Shown here: positions 25,784 through 34,534 of the stretch, in pieces
Layout: every line of letters starts with the position of its first letter
Position numbering within the stretch: the first letter of the stretch is position 1
Translations under genes and position numbers: made by a program
The notes under the pieces: model-generated
What the model saw: the letters and a program-made list of their open reading frames with translations, nothing else
What the model was told of the DNA's origin: nothing
Databases searched by the model: none
From: Arthrobacter sp. 9V
GTDB lineage: Bacteria; Actinomycetota; Actinomycetes; Actinomycetales; Micrococcaceae
Length of the DNA stretch: 64,000 nt
Assembly (NCBI RefSeq): GCF_902506065.1
Contig: NZ_LR732912.1
Coordinates: 3,873,406-3,937,405 of the forward strand
Direction of reading: 5' to 3'

Positions 25784-26452
25784 TCACCGCCCCTTCAGCA
25801 CATAGCGCCTTTCAGGACGTCCGACGCCGTACTTGAGTCTGACCTCCAGCGCCCCCTCGTCGTGGAGGTACTCAAGGTAACGCCGCGCACTCACCCGGGA
25901 AGTCCCCAGCTGTTCAGCCAGCTCAGCTGCGGAGAGATCGCCCGGCGCGGATTTGAGCGCTGATTCAACCAATTCGAGGGTCTCCACGCTGCAGCCTTTG
26001 GGCAGGGTCCGCTCGGAAACGGCCAGGCCGAAAACACGGTTCACATCGGACTGCTCGGCCTCGACTTTCGACGCGTCCAAGCCTTGGTAGGCGCTGAGAT
26101 AGTGTTCCAGCCGTTCCTGCAGGTCGGCTTGGGAGAATGGCTTGATCAGGTAGTGGACGATTCCACCACGCAAGGCCTTCCGCACGGTTTCCACTTCGCG
26201 GGCAGCGCTGATCACCAACACGTCCAAGTCCGGGGCAACATCCCTGAGTTGGTGCATGAGTTCGAGCCCGTTGATGTCCGGGAGATGGATGTCCAACAGC
26301 ACCAGGTCCGGCTGCAGCCGCTCGGTTTCCACCAGAGCCTGGGCGCCCGTATGCGCCACGCCCACCACACCGAAGCCGGGGGTCCGTTGGATGAACCCTG
26401 CGTGGACTTTGGCCACCATGAAGTCGTCGTCGACGATCAGTACTTTGATCAC
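25784..26452 (-). CDS. CitB/DcuR-type response regulator
   Basis: The 222-residue regulator has a receiver domain with DDD at 8-10, Asp54 in VLLDIHLPDINGLEL and Lys in HYLIKPFSQADL. A C-terminal HTH around residues 165-205 (LSAAELAEQLGTSRVSARRY) is of the CitB/DcuR family. It should act on the divergent tctCBA operon that starts at 28310. It overlaps the kinase gene by four bases, so the kinase is translated first and the two are coupled. It converges with the RelE gene. Confidence 0.93.
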   Translation of the reverse strand: MIKVLIVDDDFMVAKVHAGFIQRTPGFGVVGVAHTGAQALVETERLQPDLVLLDIHLPDINGLELMHQLRDVAPDLDVLVISAAREVETVRKALRGGIVHYLIKPFSQADLQERLEHYLSAYQGLDASKVEAEQSDVNRVFGLAVSERTLPKGCSVETLELVESALKSAPGDLSAAELAEQLGTSRVSARRYLEYLHDEGALEVRLKYGVGRPERRYVLKGR

Positions 26453-28083
26453 GGCTGCGTTGCCCCTTTTGTGGAATCCGAATGGTGTTTGCTGAACCGT
26501 GCAGTGAACACTGCCCCCTTGTCATTGGACACAGACAGGTCACCTCCGGATCGCCGGCAGATCACGCGTGACAACGCCAACCCGAAGCCGCGCGCATCAC
26601 CCGGTCCGGGTTCTTTCGTGGAGAAACCCTGCCGAAAAATGTCCTCCGCCGAGCCGGTGGGCACACCGGGACCGTTGTCCCGTACGGTGACCGTTACCTG
26701 GTCACCCGCGCTGGCCACCAGCACCCGGACTGATGCCCCGGGAAGTCCAGTGACGGCGTCGAAAGCGTTATCCACCAAGTTGCCTGCAACGGTGGTGAGA
26801 TCCCGCGACAAGTCCTCGTTAACCCGGGGCAACGCGGAGTGCGGATCCAGCTGCAGTTCCACACCGCGCTCAGTGGCGAGGCTGGCTTTGGCAATGAGGA
26901 GGGCGGCGAGCGCGGGGTCTTCGATGCGGCTGGTGACGTCGTCGTTGAGCCGGGTGCGGTCCAACGTGGCACCGTTGACGAACTGCACCACGGACTCGTA
27001 TTCACCGATCTGGATCAGGCCGGAGATGACGTGGAGTTGGTTGGCGAACTCGTGGGCTTGTGCCCTCAAGGTGTCGGTGACGGTTTTGGTGGCGCCGAGT
27101 TCGCTCTCCAGGGCGGACAACTCGGTCCTGTCCCTCAGGGTTGTTACGGAGCCGATGTCCCGGCCGTGCGAGCGGAGGGCAACACGGTTCATGACCACCA
27201 GCCGTTCTCCTACGAGCACCAGCTGGTCGGGGTCTGATTGCTCGCGCGTGAGCACTATTTTCAGGGCGGGATCCACGTGGAGGGACCGCAGTTTCCTGCC
27301 GACACAATCCGGGGGCAGGCCAAGGAGTTGCCTGGCGCTTTGGTTGGCCACCGTGATGCGTTCGTGGGGATCCAAGGCCACTACACCTTCTTTCAAGCCC
27401 TGCAGCATCGCTTCGCGGTTTTCCACCAGCCCGGTGATTTCCCGGGGTTCCATGCCCAGGGTTTGCCGTTTGACGCGGCGGGACAGCAGAAGGGATCCGG
27501 CCACTCCGAGGACACTGGCCACGCCAAGGTAAGTGAGGAGGTTTGGGACGGCGTCTCCCAGCCGCTCGATGGTGGAGGGGTAGTTCCTGCTGATGGAGGC
27601 TATGCCGATCATTCTTCCGGAGTCGTCCAGGACGGGGACATGGGCGGAAAGTACGGCACCGTTGCTGCCCGGGAGGACGCCGGTCCAGGCGCGTCCTTCC
27701 ATGACCTTGCTTTCGCCCAGCGGCAGGGGTTGGCCAAGCAGGCTGGGATCGGACGAGGCCACCACTGTGCGGTCGAGCTTGGCGAGGGCTACGTGGGCTG
27801 ACCCGGACACAGTGCGAACGGATTCGGCCACGGCCGGGAGCACTGAGCCCACCCGCGGTCCCGCAGCCGGCAGCAAGGAACGGACTGTGGGGTTGTTGCC
27901 CAGCGCCTCCGCGGCGGACAATGCCCGCCGTCCTTCTGTCCGTTCGAAGGCAGCGGCCGACTGGGCCAGGGAGATGGCTACCACTGCCACCAGGACGGCC
28001 AGGACAATGAGCAACTGCAGCACCAGGTATTGCCCGGCCAGGGACATGCCTCTTCTTCGAGACAGTCGGGTCAGTGGAGTCAC
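26449..28083 (-). CDS. DcuS/CitA-type sensor histidine kinase
   Basis: This 544-residue kinase has a first membrane helix at about 16-40, an extracytoplasmic PAS (PDC-like) domain including VVASSDPSLLGQPLPL, a second helix near 182-202 and a cytoplasmic PAS domain. The kinase region starts with His344 in AQAHEFANQLHVISGLIQIG, typical of the DcuS/CitA group. NLVDNAFDAV and VRDNGPGVP are the N and G1 boxes. It probably senses a di- or tricarboxylate and drives the divergent tct operon. No HAMP domain is seen, as expected for this family. Confidence 0.93.
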   Translation of the reverse strand: MTPLTRLSRRRGMSLAGQYLVLQLLIVLAVLVAVVAISLAQSAAAFERTEGRRALSAAEALGNNPTVRSLLPAAGPRVGSVLPAVAESVRTVSGSAHVALAKLDRTVVASSDPSLLGQPLPLGESKVMEGRAWTGVLPGSNGAVLSAHVPVLDDSGRMIGIASISRNYPSTIERLGDAVPNLLTYLGVASVLGVAGSLLLSRRVKRQTLGMEPREITGLVENREAMLQGLKEGVVALDPHERITVANQSARQLLGLPPDCVGRKLRSLHVDPALKIVLTREQSDPDQLVLVGERLVVMNRVALRSHGRDIGSVTTLRDRTELSALESELGATKTVTDTLRAQAHEFANQLHVISGLIQIGEYESVVQFVNGATLDRTRLNDDVTSRIEDPALAALLIAKASLATERGVELQLDPHSALPRVNEDLSRDLTTVAGNLVDNAFDAVTGLPGASVRVLVASAGDQVTVTVRDNGPGVPTGSAEDIFRQGFSTKEPGPGDARGFGLALSRVICRRSGGDLSVSNDKGAVFTARFSKHHSDSTKGATQP

Positions 28084-28309
28084 TGCTGAATTCCTTTGAT
28101 GGCGCCGGAGTCCGGAGTGGTCCGGGGATGCTCCGTTTGGCGTATCGGAACTATACCCCAGAGCTCCAAGGGGCCTTCCAAGAACGTGAACGCAATGAAC
28201 TTAAAGATCACTGCGAACACAAGAGTGATAGCCGTCACGTGCGGACCTAGCATCAAATCAACGGGGCATTGCCCTGCACCGAATTTTCGATGATGAGAAG
28301 AGGAACACC

Positions 28310-29320
28310 ATGCGCCAGATCCGCGCATTGCGAGTCGCCGCCGTCGCCGCCGGCATTGCCCTGATGGCCACCGGCTGCGGTGCCACAGGGAAGAGCTCCA
28401 CCGGTACTGAAAGCTCCGGCGCTGCTGCCGGACCGATCACCGGCCTGCAGATCATGGTCCCGAATACTCCCGGTGGCGGTTATGACACCACCGCCCGGGC
28501 CGCGGCCAAGGTCCTGGACGATGAGAAGATCGCCAACAACACCGAGGTGTTCAACCTTGCCGGTGCAGGCGGCACAGTGGGCCTTGCCCGCGTGGTGAAT
28601 GAAAAGGGCAATGGCGACCTCACCATGCTCATGGGCCTGGGCGTTGTGGGTGCCAGCTACACCAACAAGTCCCAGTCCAAGCTGACGGACACCACTCCTT
28701 TGGCCAAGCTGATTGAAGAGCCCGGCGCCATCATGGTCAGCAAGGACTCCCCTTACAAGACCATTGATGATCTGGTGAAGGCCTGGAAGGCCGATCCCGC
28801 TTCCATCTCCGTAGGTGGCGGCTCCTCCCCCGGCGGCCCGGACCACCTTCTGCCGATGCAGCTGGCAGGTGCTGTGGGCATTGACGCCACCAAGGTCAAC
28901 TTTGTCTCCTACGACGGCGGCGGCGATCTCCTTCCCGCCATCCTGGGCAACAAGCTCGGCTTTGCAGCCTCCGGTGCCGGTGAGTACCTGGAGCAGATCA
29001 AGTCCGGAGAAGTCCGCGTCCTTGCCACCAGCGGCGAGAAGCGGCTCGAGGGCGTGGATGCCCCGACGCTCAAGGAATCCAACATCGACCTCGTGTTCAG
29101 CAACTGGCGCGGCGTTGTGGCCCCTCCAGGGATCAGCGATTCCGACAAGCAGTCCCTGATTGCCGCACTCGAGAAGATGCACGAGTCTGCCGGCTGGAAG
29201 GAAGCACTGAAGACCCACAGCTGGACCGATGCCTTTGTTACAGGCGATGAGTTCAAGAAGTTCCTGACCGACCAGGACAAGCGGGTGGCGGACGTCCTCA
29301 CCAAGCTTGGTTTGGCGTGA
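28310..29320 (+). CDS. tctC: Tripartite tricarboxylate transporter substrate-binding protein TctC
   Basis: The 336-residue lipoprotein has a signal sequence ending in a lipobox (ALMATGC). It shows TctC family motifs: MVPNTPGGGYDTTARAAAKV, FNLAGAGGTVGLARVV and VGGGSSPGGPDHLL. It binds citrate or another tricarboxylate outside the membrane and delivers it to TctAB. AGAGGA precedes the ATG. The stop overlaps the tctB GTG start. It is divergent from the CitAB-like sensor pair, whose target it probably is. Confidence 0.95.
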   Translation: MRQIRALRVAAVAAGIALMATGCGATGKSSTGTESSGAAAGPITGLQIMVPNTPGGGYDTTARAAAKVLDDEKIANNTEVFNLAGAGGTVGLARVVNEKGNGDLTMLMGLGVVGASYTNKSQSKLTDTTPLAKLIEEPGAIMVSKDSPYKTIDDLVKAWKADPASISVGGGSSPGGPDHLLPMQLAGAVGIDATKVNFVSYDGGGDLLPAILGNKLGFAASGAGEYLEQIKSGEVRVLATSGEKRLEGVDAPTLKESNIDLVFSNWRGVVAPPGISDSDKQSLIAALEKMHESAGWKEALKTHSWTDAFVTGDEFKKFLTDQDKRVADVLTKLGLA

Positions 29321-29820
29321 GTTCTCCAGCAACAGGCTTGAAAGGCCGCGCCGAGCTGGGGGTAGCCCTCCTGCTCGGCGTGGTTGGGGTCCTTGTCTTC
29401 CTGGATGCCAACGGCCTGGTAACCCCGTACTCGAAATCGGACCCCGTGGGTCCAAAGACTGTCCCGTTCATTGTTGCCGGGATTCTCCTGATCTGCGCCG
29501 TGATGCTGGCCATCAACGTTCTCCGTGGCGGCAAAGGTGAAGCTGAAGAAGGCGAGGATGTGGACCTGACCCACCCTGCGGACTGGAAAACCATCCTTCC
29601 GCTGGCCGGTGCCTTCCTGCTGAACATCCTGCTCATCGACTGGGCCGGCTGGGTCATCTCCGGCACCATCCTGTTCTGGGGCAGCGTCCTTGCCTTGGGC
29701 AGCCGCCGGTACATCCGCGACGGAATCATCTCCGTGGCGCTTTCCCTGCTCACCTTCTACGGCTTCTACCTCGGCCTGGGCATTGCTTTGCCGGCCGGGC
29801 TCCTGGAAGGAATCCTCTGA
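29317..29820 (+). CDS. tctB: Tripartite tricarboxylate transporter small membrane subunit TctB
   Basis: This 167-residue protein has four hydrophobic segments, including LGVALLLGVVGVLVFLDANG at the N-terminus and TVPFIVAGILLICAVMLAIN. A charged loop with GEAEEGEDVDL and a C-terminal pair of helices follow. The size and layout match TctB. It begins with a GTG overlapping the tctC stop and ends in TGATG, overlapping the tctA start, so the three are tightly coupled. Confidence 0.93.
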   Translation: MSSPATGLKGRAELGVALLLGVVGVLVFLDANGLVTPYSKSDPVGPKTVPFIVAGILLICAVMLAINVLRGGKGEAEEGEDVDLTHPADWKTILPLAGAFLLNILLIDWAGWVISGTILFWGSVLALGSRRYIRDGIISVALSLLTFYGFYLGLGIALPAGLLEGIL

Positions 29821-31358
29821 TGGACGTTTGGTCCTCCTTGATGGACGGTTTCTCCACCGCCCTGACCCCCTTGAACCTCATGTACGCCATGATCGGCGTC
29901 ATCCTGGGCACCGCCGTCGGTGTCCTTCCGGGACTCGGCCCGGCCATGACCGTGGCTTTGCTGCTGCCGGTCACCTACGCCCTTGAACCCACCAGCGCCT
30001 TCATCATGTTCGCCGGTATCTACTACGGCGGCATGTACGGCGGCTCCACTACCTCCATCCTGCTGAACACTCCCGGGGAATCGTCGTCGGTGGTCACTGC
30101 TATTGAAGGCAACAAGATGGCCAAGGCGGGTCGCGCCGCCCAGGCACTTGCGACGGCGGCCATCGGCTCGTTCGTGGCGGGCACCATCGGCACCACCCTC
30201 CTTGCGGTCTGCGCGCCGATCGTTGTGAAGTTCGCCGTCAGCCTGGGCTCCCCCAGCTACTTCGCCATCATGATGCTGGCCCTGCTGGCCGTCACTGCCG
30301 TACTGGGCAAGTCACGTCTGCGCGGCTTTGCCTCCTTGGGCCTTGGCCTGGCTATCGGCCTGGTGGGCCTGGATTCCGTGACCGGGCAAAGCCGCCTCAC
30401 ATTCGGCATTCCGCTGCTGTCTGACGGACTGGACATTGTGGTGGTGGCCGTGGCCATCTTCGCTGTGGGCGAGGCACTCTGGGTGGCCGCACATTTGCGT
30501 CGTACCCCGTTGCACATCATTCCGGTTGGCCGTCCTTGGATGGGCAAGAAGGACTGGCAGCGTTCCTGGAAGCCGTGGCTTCGCGGCACAGTGTTTGGGT
30601 TCCCGTTCGGGGCTTTGCCCGCAGGCGGCGCCGAGATCCCCACCTTCCTCTCCTACGTCACGGAGAAGCGCCTCAGCAAGCACCCCGAAGAATTCGGACA
30701 CGGCGCCATTGAGGGCGTGGCCGGGCCGGAAGCTGCCAACAACGCAGCGGCGGCAGGCACGCTCACCCCCATGCTGGCTCTCGGCCTGCCCACCAATGCA
30801 ACGGCCGCCGTCATGCTTGCAGCGTTCACGTCCTATGGCATCCAGCCCGGACCGCAGCTGTTTTCCAGTCAGGGACCCTTGGTGTGGGCCTTGATTGCCA
30901 GCCTCTTCATTGGCAATCTCCTGCTCCTGCTGATCAACCTGCCGCTGGCACCCCTGTGGGCCAAGCTCCTGCAGCTCCCCCGCCCGTACCTGTACGCAGG
31001 CATCCTGTTCTTCGCCACCCTGGGCGCCTACTCGGTGAACCTGCAGGCGTTCGACCTGGTGATCCTGCTGGTCCTCGGTGCACTTGGTTTCATGATGCGG
31101 CGGTTCGGCCTCCCCGTACTGCCACTCATCTTGGGCGTCATCCTTGGCCCCCGTTTGGAAGGCCAGCTGCGCAAGACACTGCAGCTCAGTGCAGGCGACC
31201 CGGCCGGGCTCTTCAGTGAGCCGATCGCAATCGGAATCTACGTCATCATCGCGATCATCCTGGCCTGGCCGCTGGTCCTCAAGGTCATCCGACGCAACCG
31301 TCCTGCCAAGAGCCCGCTGCTTCCCGCCAATTCGGGCGCAGCCGACTACAGCGACTAA
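29820..31358 (+). CDS. tctA: Tripartite tricarboxylate transporter large membrane subunit TctA
   Basis: This 512-residue protein has about 12 hydrophobic segments. TctA signatures are GTAVGVLPGLGPAMTVALLL near residue 25, YYGGMYGGSTTSILLNTPGE near 65, FPFGALPAGGAEIPTFLSYV near 260, and GVAGPEAANNAAAAGTLTPM near 300. It is the conducting subunit for citrate-type substrates. The ATG overlaps the tctB stop by one base. A universal stress protein gene follows 41 bases later. Confidence 0.95.
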   Translation: MDVWSSLMDGFSTALTPLNLMYAMIGVILGTAVGVLPGLGPAMTVALLLPVTYALEPTSAFIMFAGIYYGGMYGGSTTSILLNTPGESSSVVTAIEGNKMAKAGRAAQALATAAIGSFVAGTIGTTLLAVCAPIVVKFAVSLGSPSYFAIMMLALLAVTAVLGKSRLRGFASLGLGLAIGLVGLDSVTGQSRLTFGIPLLSDGLDIVVVAVAIFAVGEALWVAAHLRRTPLHIIPVGRPWMGKKDWQRSWKPWLRGTVFGFPFGALPAGGAEIPTFLSYVTEKRLSKHPEEFGHGAIEGVAGPEAANNAAAAGTLTPMLALGLPTNATAAVMLAAFTSYGIQPGPQLFSSQGPLVWALIASLFIGNLLLLLINLPLAPLWAKLLQLPRPYLYAGILFFATLGAYSVNLQAFDLVILLVLGALGFMMRRFGLPVLPLILGVILGPRLEGQLRKTLQLSAGDPAGLFSEPIAIGIYVIIAIILAWPLVLKVIRRNRPAKSPLLPANSGAADYSD

Positions 31359-31399
31359 CCACCTCATCCAAGCATTTTCATGAGATACAAGGAGAAACC

Positions 31400-31792
31400 A
31401 TGACCATCGTGGTGGGATACGTCCCCACGCCGGAAGGCGAAGCGGCATTGACGCAAGCCATCGCCGAGGCCAAGAAAAGCAACGACACCCTGCTGGTCAT
31501 CAACTCCTCCAAGGGCGACGCCTTGGTGGACAACCGGTACGCCCAGGAGCCGGATATCCAGAGCATCGAGGAGCGGCTCGCCGATCAGGGCATCCAGCAC
31601 ATCATCAAGCAGCCGATCCGCGGTCACGATGCTGCCGCCGAGGTCCTGGACGCTGCGGACGACAATGATGCCAGCCTGATCGTCATCGGCCTTCGCCGCC
31701 GCAGCCCGGTGGGCAAGCTGATCATGGGCAGCGTCTCCCAGCGGATCCTGTTGGAGGCGGACTGCCCGGTTTTGGCGGTCAAAGCGGAATAA
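31400..31792 (+). CDS. Universal stress protein (UspA family)
   Basis: This 130-residue single-domain Usp protein shows the ATP-binding C-terminus GLRRRSPVGKLIMGSVSQRI followed by LLEADCPVLAVK. The N-terminus IVVGYVPTPEGEAAL matches family starts. AAGGAG lies 8 bases before the ATG. Its place directly after tctA suggests co-transcription with the transporter and a sensing or accessory role there. The hairpin at 31806 ends the operon. Confidence 0.92.
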   Translation: MTIVVGYVPTPEGEAALTQAIAEAKKSNDTLLVINSSKGDALVDNRYAQEPDIQSIEERLADQGIQHIIKQPIRGHDAAAEVLDAADDNDASLIVIGLRRRSPVGKLIMGSVSQRILLEADCPVLAVKAE

Positions 31793-31805
31793 CCGGAGTT
31801 TTCGT

Positions 31806-31848
31806 ACAGCTAATGCCCTTAAGATTCGTTCTTAGGGGCATTAGCTGT
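31806..31848. terminator. Strong hairpin terminator after the tct-usp operon
   Basis: ACAGCTAATGCCCTTAAG at 31806-31823 pairs with 31831-31848 over 18 bp with one G-U pair, leaving a seven-base loop. A short AAAAA run follows rather than T, so the downstream strand signal is weak; the stem itself is long and stable. Confidence 0.85.
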
Positions 31849-31871
31849 CCAAAAACTCGCAAGGGGGCCAC

Positions 31872-32402
31872 ATGACTGAAACCATCCGCACCGCAACAAC
31901 GCACGACGCCGGGAAGCTGGCTGAGCTTGCCGCCGTCACCTTCCCGCTGGCCTGCCCGCCCGGCTCTTCCCCGGCGGACATCCAGGCGCACCTCGAAAAA
32001 ACGCTGAGCGAAGCGAACTTCAAGGACTACCTCGCCGACGCCAACATCACCATCCTGGTGCTCGACGACGACGGGCAGCTCAACGGGTACACCATGCTGA
32101 TTGCCAAGCCGGCCAGTGATCCGGACGTGGCCTCCGTGCTGTCCGTGCTGCCGTCCACCGAGCTGAGCAAGTGCTATGTTCACCCGGAGCACCATGGCAA
32201 GGGAGCCGCAGCACGGCTCATCCAGGCATCGTTGACCAGTGCCGCGGACAAGGGCGCTGCCGGGGTGTGGCTCGGCGTCAACAGCGAGAATGCCAAAGCC
32301 ATCCGCTTCTACGAGAAGAGCGGTTTCCAGCGGGTAGGCACAAAATCCTTCAAGCTGGGCACCACTGTGGAGCACGACTTCGTGATGGAGCACCAGCTCT
32401 AA
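31872..32402 (+). CDS. GNAT family N-acetyltransferase
   Basis: This 176-residue acetyltransferase has the acetyl-CoA motif CYVHPEHHGKGAAARLIQAS at about residues 100-118, then GVWLGVNSENAKAIRFYEKS and GFQRVGTKSF at the C-terminal strand pair. AAGGGGG precedes the ATG. The acceptor substrate is unknown. It converges with the debranching-enzyme gene, and the two stops overlap in CTAA. Confidence 0.9.
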   Translation: MTETIRTATTHDAGKLAELAAVTFPLACPPGSSPADIQAHLEKTLSEANFKDYLADANITILVLDDDGQLNGYTMLIAKPASDPDVASVLSVLPSTELSKCYVHPEHHGKGAAARLIQASLTSAADKGAAGVWLGVNSENAKAIRFYEKSGFQRVGTKSFKLGTTVEHDFVMEHQL

Positions 32403-34534
32403 CCGAACATCTCCCCCGTCAGCGGCGGACGTGGATCCGAACGCAGCTCGAGCCCGGCCGGCAGCCCGGTCACTGTCCCGGAAGAACCGGAGGCTTGCAC
32501 CGTGATCCGCGAGTTTCCCAGGAGCACATTGTCGGCACGGAACGAGCCATAAGCGTCCGGCAGGATCGGCGCCAAGTGCAGAACGTTCCTGGTGAAGTCG
32601 GGATCGAACCGCAGCAGGATCCTGGCAAGTTGGACGGGTGCCGCGGCCGCCCAGGCTTGGGGCGAACACGCCGTCGGATAGGGTACCGGCTCCGCGAAGT
32701 CTCCGCGGTCAAAGCCGCAGAAAAGTTCCGGGAGTTGACCGCCGAAGTGTTCGGCGGCGTCGAACAGTCCGCTGGCCACCCGGCTGGCTTCCTTCACGAA
32801 GCCGTACCGCATGAGTCCCGTGGCGGCGAGCGCGGTATCGTGCGGCCAGACGGAGCCGTTGTGGTAGCTGACGGGGTTGTACGCGCCCATGTCCGAGCCC
32901 AGGGTGCGGATGCCCCAGCCGGTGAACATTTCCGGGGACATCAGCCGTTCGGCCACCAGCGGAGCTTTGTCCTCGTCCACGATGCCCACCCATAGGCAGT
33001 GGCCCATGTTGGACGTGCAGGAGTCCACTGGTTTCTTGTCTTTGTCCAGCGCCAGTGCATAGTAGCCGCGGTCCGGGAGCCAGAAGGCTTCGTTGAAGGC
33101 GGTTTTCAGCGCTTCGGCGCGGTCCGCGCATCGGCGTTCGACGGCGGTGTCTCCGGCGGCGCGGGCCAGCAGCGAGCGTCCCACGTACGCCGCGTAGGCG
33201 TACCCTTGGACCTCGCAGAGAGCTATGGGCGTCTCGGCCATCCGGCCATCGGCGAAGTTGATGCCGTCCCAGGAGTCCTTCCAGCCTTGGTTCACCAGTC
33301 CGTGCTGGTTGGGCCGCTGGTACTCAATGAAGCCGTCACCGTCACGGTCCCCGTACTGTTCCATCCATTCGATTGCGCGGTCGGCGTGCGGGAGGAGGGA
33401 GTCGATGATGTCCGTGCCCAGGCCCCATCGGCTGAGTTCGCCGAGGGTGGAGACGAAAAGGGGTGTTGCGTCGGCTGTTCCGTAGTACGCAGTGCCTCCC
33501 AGTGAGAGTCCGGCTGTGACGCCGAGCCTGACTTCGTGCGGCATGCGTCCGGGCTCTTCTTCGGAGTCCGCATCCACTTTGCTGCCTTGGAGCGCGGCCA
33601 GGGTCTGCAGGGTGCCGGCGGCCAGCCGCGGGTCCACCATGAGGGACATGTAGGAGGATAAGAGGGAATCGCGTCCGAACAATGCCATGAACCAGGGCGC
33701 CCCGGCCGCCACGGCTACCCGGTCGGGATGGGCGGGATCGAAGATACGCAGGGAGCCCAAATCACGTTGGCTCCGTTCCAGGACCTCTTCCACGTTGGTG
33801 TCTGTCACCGAGATCCGGGGGACGTGCTCTTCCCAGGCAATGTGGCGGCGAACGCCAGGTGTGTGGTGCAGCGGCGTGGTCTCCGTGAAGGGATCTTTGG
33901 GGCCCTTCCCGTTCACCAAGGGCAGGGCGATGATGCTGGTGTGCCATTGGCTGCGGGCGGGAATGGTGATGTGGAACCGCAAGCCGTCCTCGGATACCGC
34001 GGCGCCGGGGGCTCTGAAGGCCACTCCCCTGCGCTGGCCGCTGGAGTGCAGGGAATCAATGTGGAGTTCCTTCTTATGCGCTTTCTTTGAAGGCACCCCG
34101 GCTTTGTTGGTCCGTCCGCCCTTGACGTCGAAGAGGTCCGCCAGGTCGGCGTCGAGCAGTAGTTCAATCTCGCAAGGGGCGTCCTGGCCCGAATAGTTCC
34201 TGATAGTGATGTCGTCCCGCAGGCCGGCGCCTACGTTCCGTTGGTGCTGGACTACCAGGGGGCTGTCGAATCTGCCGTCCGATGAGCATGCCCGCCCCAC
34301 ATATTCAGCTTGGAAAGCAGTAGGGTTTCGCGCCACCAGTGGTTCCCTCAGTGCTCCGTTGATCCGTAGGATCCAGCGCGAAACGATCCGGGTGTCCTGA
34401 TAGTACGTGCCTTGGGAGCCGCCCCCGTGGATGTCGCCGGAGTGCGAGGAAATACAGAAGGACGAACCCTCGACGACGGTCACCGCGCCCAGTTCGGACG
34501 CCCCGGCCTCGGTGTCTTCGTTCCAAGCAGTCAT
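32399..34534 (-). CDS. Amylo-alpha-1,6-glucosidase / glycogen-debranching-type enzyme
   Basis: The 711-residue protein has an N-terminal bis-like domain (FCISSHSGDIHGGGSQGTYY and DTRIVSRWILRING). A C-terminal (alpha/alpha)6 GH63/GDE_C-like region follows with PWFMALFGRDSLLSSYMSLM, EPGRMPHEVRLG, VNQGWKDSWDGINFADG and NPVSYHNGSVWPHDTALAA. Acidic residues in GRDS and KDSWDG are the likely catalytic pair. It overlaps the downstream glycosyltransferase gene in ATGA, so the two form an operon, plausibly for glycogen- or trehalose-related glucan handling. Cytoplasmic, since no signal peptide is seen. Confidence 0.88.
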   Translation of the reverse strand: MTAWNEDTEAGASELGAVTVVEGSSFCISSHSGDIHGGGSQGTYYQDTRIVSRWILRINGALREPLVARNPTAFQAEYVGRACSSDGRFDSPLVVQHQRNVGAGLRDDITIRNYSGQDAPCEIELLLDADLADLFDVKGGRTNKAGVPSKKAHKKELHIDSLHSSGQRRGVAFRAPGAAVSEDGLRFHITIPARSQWHTSIIALPLVNGKGPKDPFTETTPLHHTPGVRRHIAWEEHVPRISVTDTNVEEVLERSQRDLGSLRIFDPAHPDRVAVAAGAPWFMALFGRDSLLSSYMSLMVDPRLAAGTLQTLAALQGSKVDADSEEEPGRMPHEVRLGVTAGLSLGGTAYYGTADATPLFVSTLGELSRWGLGTDIIDSLLPHADRAIEWMEQYGDRDGDGFIEYQRPNQHGLVNQGWKDSWDGINFADGRMAETPIALCEVQGYAYAAYVGRSLLARAAGDTAVERRCADRAEALKTAFNEAFWLPDRGYYALALDKDKKPVDSCTSNMGHCLWVGIVDEDKAPLVAERLMSPEMFTGWGIRTLGSDMGAYNPVSYHNGSVWPHDTALAATGLMRYGFVKEASRVASGLFDAAEHFGGQLPELFCGFDRGDFAEPVPYPTACSPQAWAAAAPVQLARILLRFDPDFTRNVLHLAPILPDAYGSFRADNVLLGNSRITVQASGSSGTVTGLPAGLELRSDPRPPLTGEMFG

